A program made the translations under genes and the position numbers. From an uncultured bacterium (GTDB lineage: Bacteria > Bacillota > Clostridia > Lachnospirales > Lachnospiraceae), in assembly GCA_947088515.1 (NCBI GenBank), contig CAMUHA010000056.1, forward strand, positions 1-16,184: 16,184 bases of DNA, in the 5' to 3' direction. Positions 1-8,121 of this stretch are shown here, in pieces. The notes beneath the pieces were generated by a model. That model saw nothing but the letters and a program-made list of their open reading frames with translations. It searched no databases and was not told where the DNA came from. Every line of letters begins with the position of its first letter. The stretch's first letter is position 1.

Positions 1-312
1 GGGAAATTGTCAAGAATATCAAGCCTGTGTTCTGCCGCTTTGACATGGATAATGACCAGGAGCGGCGGGCATGGCAGATTATCCAGAAACTTAGCAAGGG
101 AGAAGGGAAGAAGCAGAAGTACAATGACATCATTGCAAAGGCGGTGGTGGAATATTATGACAGGGCAGATGCCCTATCCATACCCTTATCCGGCGGTGGT
201 GAACACACAGCCATTAGTTCCGGCACAGCAACAGCAGGGAGAGACACAGCCAAAAACCGAAGAACTGAATGAGACCGCCCTTAGCTTCATGGATGGTCTC
301 ATGGGAATCTGA
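1..312 (+). pseudogene. ParR-like plasmid partition protein, 3' part, frameshifted
   Basis: The gene enters from the left edge of the window. The frame open from base 3 reads CRFDMDNDQERRAWQIIQKL and then KKQKYNDIIAKAVVEYYDRA, the pattern of small DNA-binding partners of ParM/StbA-type plasmid-segregation ATPases (a conserved FDMDNxxxRRAW start and a ribbon-helix-helix-like region). Around bases 168-175 the likely continuation moves to the +1 frame. There a proline-tyrosine and glutamine-rich tail ends in ALSFMDGLMGI and stops at 312, a more natural end than the frame-1 tail, which runs into charged residues and stops at 272. I infer one extra base. In the family this protein binds centromere-like repeats and links them to ParM filaments; the ParM gene would lie just outside the window. 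The family call comes from motif memory and was not tested by a search. Confidence 0.5.
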
Positions 313-323
313 CAGGGGGCTTT

Positions 324-1616
324 ATGCATCCTGTTTTCTTTTGGGAAGAAAAATATTATTACATATGGAGGCAGTATTGGAAGAATACCGGATCAAGGAC
401 GTTGACATAAAACAATTCCTGCATTTGGTGGTCGGGGCAGACGGAAAGCCGCCCATAGATTTTGACATGTTGCAGAAGGAAGGACATTACATAGTCCACT
501 CCGGGCAGGGAAGGGATTTCTGCCTGAAAGAGCGTGAAATATACCTAAAAGAGAGCGTGGAAAACCTTATCGCAAAGTCTTTCTGCCATTTCTCACCGGC
601 AGGGACAACCTTTGCCATACACATAAAAAACAAGGCAGGAAAAGCCGACATTTCTGTACTGGATAACCGCAGGCTTTCAAGGGCGGTTACAAAGCGGCAG
701 GTCAGGGGAAAATCCCTTACCATCCATTACAGGGGAGGCAGGACAAAAAAAGCGCCGCCTTTCCACCGACCGGTATATTAGAGGACCATTCGGGGAGAAG
801 ACTGCCTTTATCAGCTATGGCTATCTTGCCGACGGGCTGATGCAGATGCGGCGTGACATGCTTTCTGGCAGCGGTGAGATAAGCGCCTTTACCTATGAAG
901 CGGAAAATGAACGCTCCCTGTCAGCAGTGGCAAGGGAAGCGGCAGCAGGGCGGGAACGGAACCTGAAGGAAAAGAACTTGGATCAGTTTAAGACGGAGTG
1001 GGAAGAGCGGAAGCTTTTACATGCACTGTCAAAACAGGGTTACTGCCCGGAGCTTTCCGATGCGGAAAAACTGGCGGCCATCCGCCGGCTGATCCATGAA
1101 GGGGGCTACAGGAGGATATCGGCAGAGACAGCAAACAGAGCAAGGGCGTTCAGCATCCCCTGCTTTGTTCCGGCAGGAGGAGGGAACATGGAGTTTGTGA
1201 GGGATTTAAATTCGCTGGACAGGAATCTTCCCATATACATGAGGGCAGGGTGGGATAAAATGCTGGATATCCTTGTGAACCGTAAACCGGTTCCCTGTAC
1301 ACGGGGCATATTAAAAAGCAGGGAAAAAGCGGCGAGGGATGCTTATGATAAGGCGGCAGAGACTGACAAGCCCCAACTGGCAGGCGTGGCGGTAAAGATA
1401 TCTTTTTTTCTGGAAGCGATGGACAGACACTGCCTTTCGGGAATCCTTCAGGGGGAAAGAGAAAGAGGCTGGGATATCAGGGCGCCGGATTTCCTGTCAG
1501 TGCCGGAGAAGGAGAAGTTCTGCTATCTTTTGGATGAAGAAAAGAGAGTTATGATGGTGGCGGACAGGACAATGGAATATTATGGAAACACACGCTTCGG
1601 AAGCACTTTAAGCTGA
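324..1616 (+). pseudogene. Unrecognised element gene broken by two A-run indels
   Basis: I do not recognise this protein. An ATG at 324 follows an AGGGGG ribosome site and opens MHPVFFWEEK. One missing A in the run at 349-353 would join it to the frame open from 365 to 781. One extra A in the seven-A run at 745-751 then separates that part from the frame that continues to 1616. Undoing both indels gives a continuous 430-residue soluble protein; across the second repair it reads GGRTKKRRLSTDRYIRGPFG, which looks natural. As the DNA stands, only the pieces 365-781 (138 aa) and about 783-1616 are open; the second has its first ATG at 840. The protein has a charged, probably helical middle and no membrane segment. 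It lies between a partition gene and mobC, so a role in element maintenance or transfer is a guess from position. Confidence 0.5.
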
Positions 1617-1663
1617 CCAAAGAGACCGCAAGAATCCTGGCGGAACGTTCCAAAGCTGAAAAT

Positions 1664-1912
1664 ATGAATGAATCAGAATATATCCGTTACCTGCTCCTAA
1701 ACCAGTCGGAGAATCCAAGGAGCAAAGAGCTGGAACTGGAAGTGATGCGGTTGCGGAATGAGATAAATAAAATCGGCGTGAATATCAATCAGATCGTGAA
1801 AAATAGTAATTCCCATATATATGGTGAAGATGATAAAATACAATTAGAACAAAATATATGTGAAATAAAAGAATGTGTTCAAATACTGATAGAAAAGAAA
1901 TTTATGAATTGA
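1664..1912 (+). CDS. mobC: MobC-like relaxosome accessory protein, 5' end damaged
   Basis: The 82-residue frame carries MNESEYIRYLLLNQ, then a helical stretch and IGVNINQIVKNSNS, the typical layout of MobC/MbeC-type proteins that help the relaxase at the transfer origin. Upstream in the same frame the sequence KHFKLTKETARILAERSKAE also fits the family's N-terminal DNA-binding half, but it has no ATG, GTG or TTG back to a stop at 1535. An ATG at 1582, one frame off, would start it if one base near 1589-1594 were extra, so the natural gene probably began at 1582 and was about 110 residues long. From about 1795 the coding sequence becomes clearly AT-rich, unlike its first half. The relaxase gene that should follow directly is 4 kb downstream, beyond the cargo block. 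Confidence 0.65.
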   Translation: MNESEYIRYLLLNQSENPRSKELELEVMRLRNEINKIGVNINQIVKNSNSHIYGEDDKIQLEQNICEIKECVQILIEKKFMN

Positions 1913-2084
1913 GAGATAAAAATTATGTGTCAAAATATTGGAAACGGTATAATAAGATATTTAAAAGGTAGACTATAAGATGGTAAATTTTGGAGCAGGA
2001 AGTATGGAGTTATAGAGGGAAGAAATAGAAAAAGGGTTGTGAACAATAAATTGATATTATTGTGGGAATACATGGTAAGGGTAA

Positions 2085-2113
2085 TTGAATAAATACTAAA
2101 AATAAAGTACAAT
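2085..2113 (+). promoter_or_regulatory. Sigma-A type promoter of the cargo block
   Basis: TTGAAT (2085-2090) and TACAAT (2108-2113) are 17 bp apart, close to the housekeeping consensus. The predicted start near 2120 gives a leader of about 35 nt with a GGAGGTGG ribosome site at 2136-2143, ten bases before the PIN gene start. Apart from this, the 240 bp AT-rich gap after mobC shows nothing recognisable. Confidence 0.6.
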
Positions 2114-2153
2114 GTAGTATATGTAGAAAAAAATTGGAGGTGGAACGCTGTAG

Positions 2154-2591
2154 ATGATAGTTTATTTAGATAATTGCTGTTATAATAGACCGTTTGATGA
2201 TCAGACGCAGGAAAGAATTCATTTGGAGAGTGAGGCTATTCTAGCGGTTTTAAAGATGGGGCAGATGAAAAGGCTTGTCATTGCAGGAAGTGATGTTTTA
2301 AAACTTGAAATAACCCGTATGTCAGACGAAAATAAGAAGCGGAAAGTACTGGATTTGTATAAGGTAGCTGGTATCCATATGCCTTATACAAGCAAAATAA
2401 GAAAACGTTCTGAAGAAATAGTATCAATTTCAAGAATACGTACATTTGACAGTCTTCATATTGCGTCAGCAGAGGAGGCTAACGCAGATGTACTTCTGAC
2501 AACTGATGATAAATTTGAAAAAATGGCGGAAAAGCTGGATTTGAAGACAAGAGTAGTCAATCCACTTAGATTTGCATGGGAGGTGATTTGA
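2154..2591 (+). CDS. PIN-domain protein (VapC-like nuclease)
   Basis: This 145-residue protein has the PIN fold signature: D6 in MIVYLDNCCYNRPF, E52 in the central helix, D99 in TFDSLHIASAEEA and D118 in ADVLLTTDDKF. These are the usual metal-binding acidic residues of PIN ribonucleases. The length is normal for a single PIN domain, and all four acidic residues are present, so it is probably active. The start is set by GGAGGTGG ten bases upstream. The next gene begins at the base after its stop codon, so the two are translated together. PIN proteins in such pairs are often toxins that cleave RNA; whether this one is a toxin or serves the downstream defence genes cannot be told from sequence. 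Unlike most neighbouring element genes, it is not frameshifted. Confidence 0.8.
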   Translation: MIVYLDNCCYNRPFDDQTQERIHLESEAILAVLKMGQMKRLVIAGSDVLKLEITRMSDENKKRKVLDLYKVAGIHMPYTSKIRKRSEEIVSISRIRTFDSLHIASAEEANADVLLTTDDKFEKMAEKLDLKTRVVNPLRFAWEVI

Positions 2592-2786
2592 GTGTTAAAT
2601 ATAAATTTAAGTAATCCGGTTGAAATAAGAAATGTGGGAATAAAAGCTTTGCAGGATGCATTAGGACCTGTAGGTATGGTAAAATTTATGCAACAGTATG
2701 ATATGGGGTATGGAGATTATACAAAAGAAAAGCAGGAACAATCGGATATAAGTTTAGATGAGATAGATATGTTGTTGCAGAAATAA
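2592..2786 (+). CDS. Small partner of the PIN protein, possible antitoxin
   Basis: This 64-residue protein starts with GTG immediately after the TGA of the PIN gene, with a strong GGGAGGTGA ribosome site inside the end of that gene. Visible features are an N-terminal NPVEIRNVGIKALQDALGPV segment, a GDYTKEK motif and an acidic end (ISLDEIDMLLQK). I recall similar small proteins (xxPxEIRxxGIxAL...LGPxGMxxF) next to PIN-type genes, which suggests a paired function such as toxin neutralisation. No DNA-binding motif is evident. The usual toxin-antitoxin order places the antitoxin first; here it is second, so the antitoxin label is tentative. Confidence 0.65.
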   Translation: MLNINLSNPVEIRNVGIKALQDALGPVGMVKFMQQYDMGYGDYTKEKQEQSDISLDEIDMLLQK

Positions 2787-2796
2787 TTATTATTTG

Positions 2797-2819
2797 GGGC
2801 AGGCATAAAATGTCTGCTC
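2797..2819 (+). other. 10-bp hairpin before the nuclease gene
   Basis: GGGCAGGCAT (2797-2806) pairs along its full length with ATGTCTGCTC (2810-2819), including two G-U pairs, around an AAA loop. No T run follows, so it is not a normal terminator. It occupies the place where a ribosome site for a start at 2829 would be, which favours the later start at 2874. Confidence 0.5.
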
Positions 2820-2873
2820 TAATGTATTATGTTTCTGGTAACGTATTTTAATGAGGTAGGTACAGAAAAGATT

Positions 2874-3962
2874 ATGGGAAGAGTTGCGGATTCAACAATT
2901 AAAGGATTTATGTACCAATTTAACCTGACATTAAATCAAATCTTGAAAGCTTCCGATGATGTAATTAAAGTGGAAGGGATTGTTGAAGATATTGACGTGT
3001 CATTTAATGACCATGTTACAGCAATACAATGTAAATACCATGAGGAACAACAAAAATTTCAGTGGTCAACGGTGTATAAACCTATTTTGCAAATGATGAA
3101 AACGTTTTGTATGATGGGCTCTGATTTAGACATAAAATTTATTTTATATGCATATTTCCCGAATGAAAAAGAAGGAAAGAAGTTATTAGATGATAAGAAA
3201 ATGGAAAACATTCTTAAAACTGACAACATAGAGTATATTTGTGATTATGTTGCATATTTAATGAAAATTGAAAATGCTCAAATAGATCAATTGCTTCAAA
3301 AACCGAGAAAAACAAAGTCAGACAAGGAAAAGATAAAAAAATATTTTGCAGAAAATAATCTTGAAATTAAATGTGATTTAAAAGAGTTTTTGGATAATCA
3401 TTTTGAATTTATAGTTGGAAAGTCTTACGATGAGTTGGAGAAGGAAAATAAGGAACTTTTGGAAAAGTTTGGGTTTGAAAAGGAGGATGTACCGGATATT
3501 GTGTATCCAAATGCAATACAAAAGATTGCCGATTTAAGTATTATAAGGAATGACAGTAAGCGAAATATTACTAAGGATGAAACGATCCAAGATTTAAGAA
3601 TGATAAAAACAGCAGCGATTACAAGATGGACAAGATTATTATCAAATTATGGTGATGTCATTAAAAAGAAACGCAAGCAGTTAAACACAAGTTTAAACAT
3701 TAATAAAAGAAAAAGGTGTTTTTTTATTGATCCATTTTTAATAGAAAATTTTGACAATGATATAATTTTGTTTTTGAAAAATTATGTCATGAGATATTGT
3801 TGTAAAGTAAAGCTACATACTCCGTCAGTATTCTGCTTTGTAGGATATACGCATGAGCAGATAGATGAATTAGTAAGTCGCTTATACTTAAAAGGGATTG
3901 AAGCAGAAGAGGTAAAACATTTTTTGAAGACACATTTATTAAAGAACCTGAAAAGAGAATAA
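2874..3962 (+). CDS. DUF4297-like anti-phage nuclease, C-terminus frameshifted
   Basis: The protein begins GRVADSTIKGFMYQFNLTL and holds E34, then EDIDV (D39, D41) and AIQCK (Q52, K54). This is the E...D...QxK arrangement of PD-(D/E)XK nucleases in the DUF4297/Cap4-like group, which cut DNA in anti-phage systems. I prefer ATG 2874 because the conserved region begins there; an in-frame ATG at 2829 has no ribosome site. The frame ends at 3962 with 362 residues, but the last 13 look wrong. One missing A in the run at 3914-3917 would connect it to the frame ending at 4177, giving 434 residues that read KTFFEDTFIKEPEKRINDGW across the join. The N-terminal nuclease domain is untouched. The partner HerA gene follows with an overlap, as in known nuclease-HerA pairs. 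Confidence 0.75.
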   Translation: MGRVADSTIKGFMYQFNLTLNQILKASDDVIKVEGIVEDIDVSFNDHVTAIQCKYHEEQQKFQWSTVYKPILQMMKTFCMMGSDLDIKFILYAYFPNEKEGKKLLDDKKMENILKTDNIEYICDYVAYLMKIENAQIDQLLQKPRKTKSDKEKIKKYFAENNLEIKCDLKEFLDNHFEFIVGKSYDELEKENKELLEKFGFEKEDVPDIVYPNAIQKIADLSIIRNDSKRNITKDETIQDLRMIKTAAITRWTRLLSNYGDVIKKKRKQLNTSLNINKRKRCFFIDPFLIENFDNDIILFLKNYVMRYCCKVKLHTPSVFCFVGYTHEQIDELVSRLYLKGIEAEEVKHFLKTHLLKNLKRE

Positions 3963-3973
3963 ATGATGGATGG

Positions 3974-4177
3974 ATGCAATACAGAATAAAATTATGTACA
4001 GATGAAGCTGCATGTATTGCAGCCATTAACAAGGAGGGGCAGGATGATATATTTCTCATAGCTGATAATTTACCAGTAGATATATCGGTGCAAGATGTCA
4101 ACGTAGAAGTTATAAATATGGTTAAACTGTCTCATTTGGAATATATATTAAAAATTAGAGACGAGGTGGAATTATGA
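3974..4177 (+). pseudogene. Detached C-terminal part of the nuclease gene
   Basis: From ATG 3974 this frame codes for 67 residues, but it stays open upstream to about 3902 with coding-like sequence (FIKEPEKRINDGW). It follows on from the nuclease frame if one A is restored at 3914-3917. The ATG at 3974 has no clear ribosome site. The stop codon overlaps the natural HerA start in an ATGA arrangement (ATG at 4174). It could be read as a separate small middle component, but the continuous coding signal before its ATG makes a broken nuclease C-terminus more likely. Confidence 0.6.
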
Positions 4178-4237
4178 TTGGAAAAGTGTTGGAGAGTTCG
4201 GCGGTAGAAGTCCTTGTAAAGATGGATTTTAACGATT

Positions 4238-5947
4238 TTGAGAAAAAATGCATTAAAAATTGGTAAGTACTTAAAAATACAAACAGGAAATTTTGATTTT
4301 TTAATTGCAACAATAAAAAGTATAAAAGCAATTGCGGATAATTCGGGGCAAGATAAATATTTATTGTCAGCAGAACCAGTTGGAGTGGTGGTTGATGATA
4401 AATTTATTCCGGGTAGTACGGTACTGCCTTCTCCAACAGAACCTGTTGATATTGCAGATAAATCTATATTGGATAAGATTTTTCAAGAAAATGATGTATA
4501 TTCTTTTGCATTAGGCAGGATTGCTCAAAACAGTGATGTGATTTTGAACTTGGATGGAAATGCTTTTTTTGGAAAGCATATAGGTATTGTAGGCTCCACT
4601 GGTTCAGGTAAATCTTGTACAGTAGCTAAAATTCTGCAAGAAGCAGTTGGGATATCCGATAGTTGTAACATGAATGCAGCGAATCAAAAAAATGCACATG
4701 TTATTATTTTTGATCTTCATTCTGAATATAAATCGGCATTTACATTGCCACAAGAACAATCTTTTACATTAAACTATTTAGATGTAGAGAAGTTGAAATT
4801 ACCCTATTGGTTGATGAATAGTGAAGAGTTGGAGTCAATTTTTATTGAAAGCAATGAAGCTAATTCTCATAACCAAGTATCGCAATTTAGAAAAGCGGTT
4901 ATTTTGAATAAGGAAAAATATAATTCGGAACTCAAGAAAATAACTTTTGATACACCGGTATATTTTAGTATGGAGGAAGTATATAATTATATTTGCAATT
5001 TGAATGATGAGGTGATTAGCAAAGTCTCAGGGGAAAAGCAGATTCCTAAAATTGTTAATAAAAATGGTGAGATAATTGAAATTAAAAATGTGAATGATTA
5101 TTTCAATAATAAGTTTACATTTATTCCGACATCAAATGGCAAAGCAGATAAAGCATCAAATGGTCCATTTAATGGTGAATTTAATAGATTTATTTCAAGG
5201 CTTGAAAATAAAATTAATGATAAACGACTAGACTTTTTAATGAAGCCAACTAAAGAAGATCAAAGTGTATATATATCAGATGATTTTGAATTGATTTTAA
5301 AGCAGTTTTTAGGGTATTTGGATAAGGCTAATGTTAGTATAATAGATTTAAGTGGAGTTCCATTTGAGGTATTATCAATAACTATCAGCTTGATTTCACG
5401 CCTTATTTTCGATTTTTGTTTTCATTATACAAAACTGAAACATGGAAGAGATGAGCTGAACAATGTTCCGTTTTTAATGGTTTTTGAAGAAGCCCACAAT
5501 TATGTACCACAAAACGGTGGAGCAGATTATAAAACGTCAAAAAAGTCTATTGAAAGGATTGCAAAAGAAGGAAGAAAATATGGGATCAGTCTAATGGTTG
5601 TAAGTCAGAGACCAAGTGAGGTTTCATCAACAATTTTTGCTCAGTGCAATAATTTTATTTCATTAAGATTGACCAATATGGCAGATCAATCATATATAAA
5701 GAATCTTCTTCCTAATAATACAAATGCGGTGGCTGATATTTTACCTACGTTATCGCCGGGACAATGTCTTGTGGTAGGTGATGCAACACCGGTTCCTGTA
5801 ATTGTAAAAATGGATAGACCTAAACCAGAACCCAAATCACAGAATGTTAAGGTATGTGACGTATGGAGAGAAGAGTGGAAAAATATAGATGATTCAAATA
5901 TAGAACCTGTTACAATTTCAGATGTATTAGAAAGATGGAGAAAATAG
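4238..5947 (+). CDS. HerA-family ATPase (DUF87), N-terminus frameshifted
   Basis: This is a hexameric FtsK/HerA-type DNA translocase ATPase, the usual partner of DUF4297 or Sir2 effectors in anti-phage systems. Residue numbers count from TTG 4238. They show an N-terminal HAS-barrel-like region (1-100), Walker A GSTGSGKS at 119-126, Walker B FLMVFEEAH with the glutamates at 417-418, then SQRPSEVSSTIFAQCNNF and the C-terminal segment with SPGQCLVVG. The natural start is probably ATG 4174, which overlaps the previous stop (ATGA) and has a GAGGTGG site; it opens MIGKVLESSAVEVLVKMDFN, the missing first HAS-barrel strands. One extra A in the six-A run at 4243-4248 separates it from this frame. Repaired, the protein is 590 residues. 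As written, only an unsupported TTG start remains, so function is doubtful although all ATPase motifs are intact. Confidence 0.85.
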   Translation: MRKNALKIGKYLKIQTGNFDFLIATIKSIKAIADNSGQDKYLLSAEPVGVVVDDKFIPGSTVLPSPTEPVDIADKSILDKIFQENDVYSFALGRIAQNSDVILNLDGNAFFGKHIGIVGSTGSGKSCTVAKILQEAVGISDSCNMNAANQKNAHVIIFDLHSEYKSAFTLPQEQSFTLNYLDVEKLKLPYWLMNSEELESIFIESNEANSHNQVSQFRKAVILNKEKYNSELKKITFDTPVYFSMEEVYNYICNLNDEVISKVSGEKQIPKIVNKNGEIIEIKNVNDYFNNKFTFIPTSNGKADKASNGPFNGEFNRFISRLENKINDKRLDFLMKPTKEDQSVYISDDFELILKQFLGYLDKANVSIIDLSGVPFEVLSITISLISRLIFDFCFHYTKLKHGRDELNNVPFLMVFEEAHNYVPQNGGADYKTSKKSIERIAKEGRKYGISLMVVSQRPSEVSSTIFAQCNNFISLRLTNMADQSYIKNLLPNNTNAVADILPTLSPGQCLVVGDATPVPVIVKMDRPKPEPKSQNVKVCDVWREEWKNIDDSNIEPVTISDVLERWRK

Positions 5948-5989
5948 ATTAGGAAGGATATTTGTTAACGACAAAGAAAATAAGGAGGA

Positions 5990-7454
5990 ATGATAAAACG
6001 AAAACACCAAACTATCCTGCATCCACCAGACAGGAAAAAGATACATGGCAATGCACCTTGCAAACGCCATTTCCTACATCACGGACGAAGAAAAGATGCA
6101 GGGCGGCGTACTGGTGGGAAGCCACAACTGCAACGCGGACACTGCCCTGCAGGAGATGCTTTCTATTAAGCGGAAGTATAGAAAAGCAGACAAGCGGCAG
6201 GGCTATCACTTTATCTTATCCTTCAAGAAGCAGGAAGTAAGACCGGAGACCGCTATGGAGGTCACACAGAAGTTTGTGGAGAGATTTTCGGGGATGATTT
6301 CCAGCGCCTGTATGCCACCCATGACAACAGGGAGCATGTACATCCCATATCCTTTTCAACAGCGTGTCATGGCGCACCGGGAAGAAATACCGTTACGAAA
6401 AGGGGGATTGGGCAAGGGAGATACAGCCCATTGTCAATGAAATCTGCAAAGAGTACAGTCTTTCCATACAGGACATTGAGGCAGGCGCAAAAGAAAAACC
6501 GCTGAAGAAGTGGGATAAAACCAAACAGGGCATTTTCAAATGGAATCATCAGATCGGCTTAGATGTGGAGGATTCCATTTCTTTTGCCACCGGCTATGTA
6601 AATTTCCTGAAATTAATGGAACTGAAAGGCTATGGGGTAAAGCGTAAGGACGGGGAAACCTATTTAAAGCCAATGGGGGAGAAACGATTCATCCGCCTTA
6701 CTGATATTTCAGGTCATTATACAGAAGTAGAGATTGAAGCCCGTCTGGATCAAGGCATCCGGAGTGAGACAGTTCAAAAAGAAAGCCATGCTCCAAGGGT
6801 CATCGGATGCAGGAAAAATTACAGGAAATATACCCTGTTATCCCCATACCGGAAAGCATTTTGGGCAAAGATGTACCGTACCGGACAGCTTAGGAGGAAG
6901 CCTTTCAGCCAGATGTGGAGATATAAAGCAGAGGCGGCAGAATTTGAGAAATTGCAGTCAGAGTGCCTTTATTTATGCAGGCATAAAATCCGTTCCGCAG
7001 AAGAACTGGAAGGCCGGAAAAAAGACCTTGCCATCCGTATGGACGGTCTGGATGATGCAAGGCGCCAGATTTACAAAAGAAGATACCCGCACAAAAACGT
7101 CCTTGCACTGCTTAAGACAATTGAAGAGAATAAAACCTGTGCTTCCTATTACAAAGAGGGAAGCCTTTTTTATGCCCTTTATTATGAAAAATGGAGGGAA
7201 GCGGCAGAAGCGGTTGTTAGGAAGGGCTATACATTGGGGCAGGTTTTGGAAATGAAGGAAATGTTCCAGAGGGAATTTGCGGCTGTGGCAGAGGCAAAAC
7301 GCGGGCTTAAAAGGGAAGAAAACCTGATATGCGGAATCCTTTCAGGGAAAAGCAGGGTATGGGCAGTGAAGACTGCTGTGTGGGAGGCAGGAGCGACGCG
7401 CAGGGTACAGGAGATTTCAAGGGAAGCAGATGCCGTAGGAAATGACAGAAATGA
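5990..7454 (+). pseudogene. MOBP-type relaxase, multiply frameshifted
   Basis: This was the transfer nuclease that nicks the origin (Relaxase/mobilisation nuclease family). A TAAGGAGG site precedes ATG 5990. One extra A at 5995-5998 separates that ATG from the main frame, which reads TKLSCIHQTGKRYMAMHLA, GGVLVGSHN and KRQGYHFILSF. One missing base near 6285-6293 moves it to the frame with DDFQRLYATHDNREHVH. A second missing base near 6343 moves it to HILFNSVSWRTGKKYRYEKG, restoring the H-x-H metal motif and the family's YRYEKGDW. The rest, with RFIRLTDISGHYTEVEIEAR and a long charged helical C-terminus, is open through about 7450. That frame stays open to 7740 only because it overlaps the sortase remnant, so the true end is unclear. 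As it stands no functional relaxase can be made. Confidence 0.8.
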
Positions 7455-8061
7455 GTGCTTTCAGGCACCCGGATCAATTTCCCTGTGGTGGGAACGGATG
7501 ACAATGCCTTTTACCTCTCCCATGATTTCACGGGGGATAAGAGCAGTGCCGGATGCTCTTTCATGGATAAGGATACGCAAGTGTGGGATTTCAACCGCGT
7601 CATCTACGGTTACAACATGGGCGCAGGCTCCGATGCTATGTTCTCCACCCTGCTTAAGTATGAGCAGGAAGATTATTTCAGGGAGCATCCGATTATTTAT
7701 TTCACGAATGCCTATGGAAGCGCCGCTGCCTATCAGATAATGGCAGTGGTCAGGTATAGTATAGATGATCTTGAAGAGTGGGATTTCCGCACCAGAAATC
7801 ATGAAGATATGGAAAGCTATAATGTGTGGATGGAACAGCTACAGGGAAGGGCATTGTATTATGCAGAGCCTGACCATGTGCCTGCCAGCGTTATCACTCT
7901 TGCCATCTGTGACAGGGAAATTATGAGTTGGAACTTTATGCGGAAGGTAAAAAATCAACGAGGATAGATGTAAAGAGCACGAAGATAAGGAACTTGGCGT
8001 ATGGGAAGATAATGAGATTAATGCTTTGCAGTCCAGTTCTATGAATTCTTTAAATATATGA
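7455..8061 (+). pseudogene. Class B sortase remnant, catalytic His replaced
   Basis: From 7455 the frame reads GTRINFPVVGTDDNAFYLSH, KSSAGCSFMD and VIYGYNM, then YYAEPDHVPASVITLAICD, the class B sortase fold in order. Sortases join proteins to the cell wall and occur in conjugation modules of Clostridia. The position normally held by the catalytic His (IYGHNM) is Tyr (TAC at 7611-7613), while the Cys is kept (TGT at 7908-7910). The N-terminal anchor and linker are missing, and a stop lies directly before 7455. One extra A in the run at 7949-7954 ends the frame at 7967; without it the protein continues with KINEDRCKEHEDKELGVWED to a stop at 8059-8061. The segment around the expected catalytic Arg is also not normal, so this is a dead gene. 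Confidence 0.75.
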
Positions 8062-8121
8062 TTTTGACTTTAGCGGTGAACAAGTGGAAGCTATGTTTGA
8101 ATAATGTTCTTAAAGGAGTTG

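Noticed and set aside
745..751. Programmed -1 ribosomal frameshift at the A run
   Set aside because: The downstream coding frame needs a +1 or -2 change; a -1 shift leads to a stop after about 30 codons.
2829..2873. 15-residue longer start for the nuclease
   Set aside because: No ribosome site, and a hairpin occupies that position; the conserved sequence begins at 2874.
5962..6240. Separate 92-aa gene before the relaxase
   Set aside because: It is a shadow frame; the relaxase motifs lie in another frame over the same bases.
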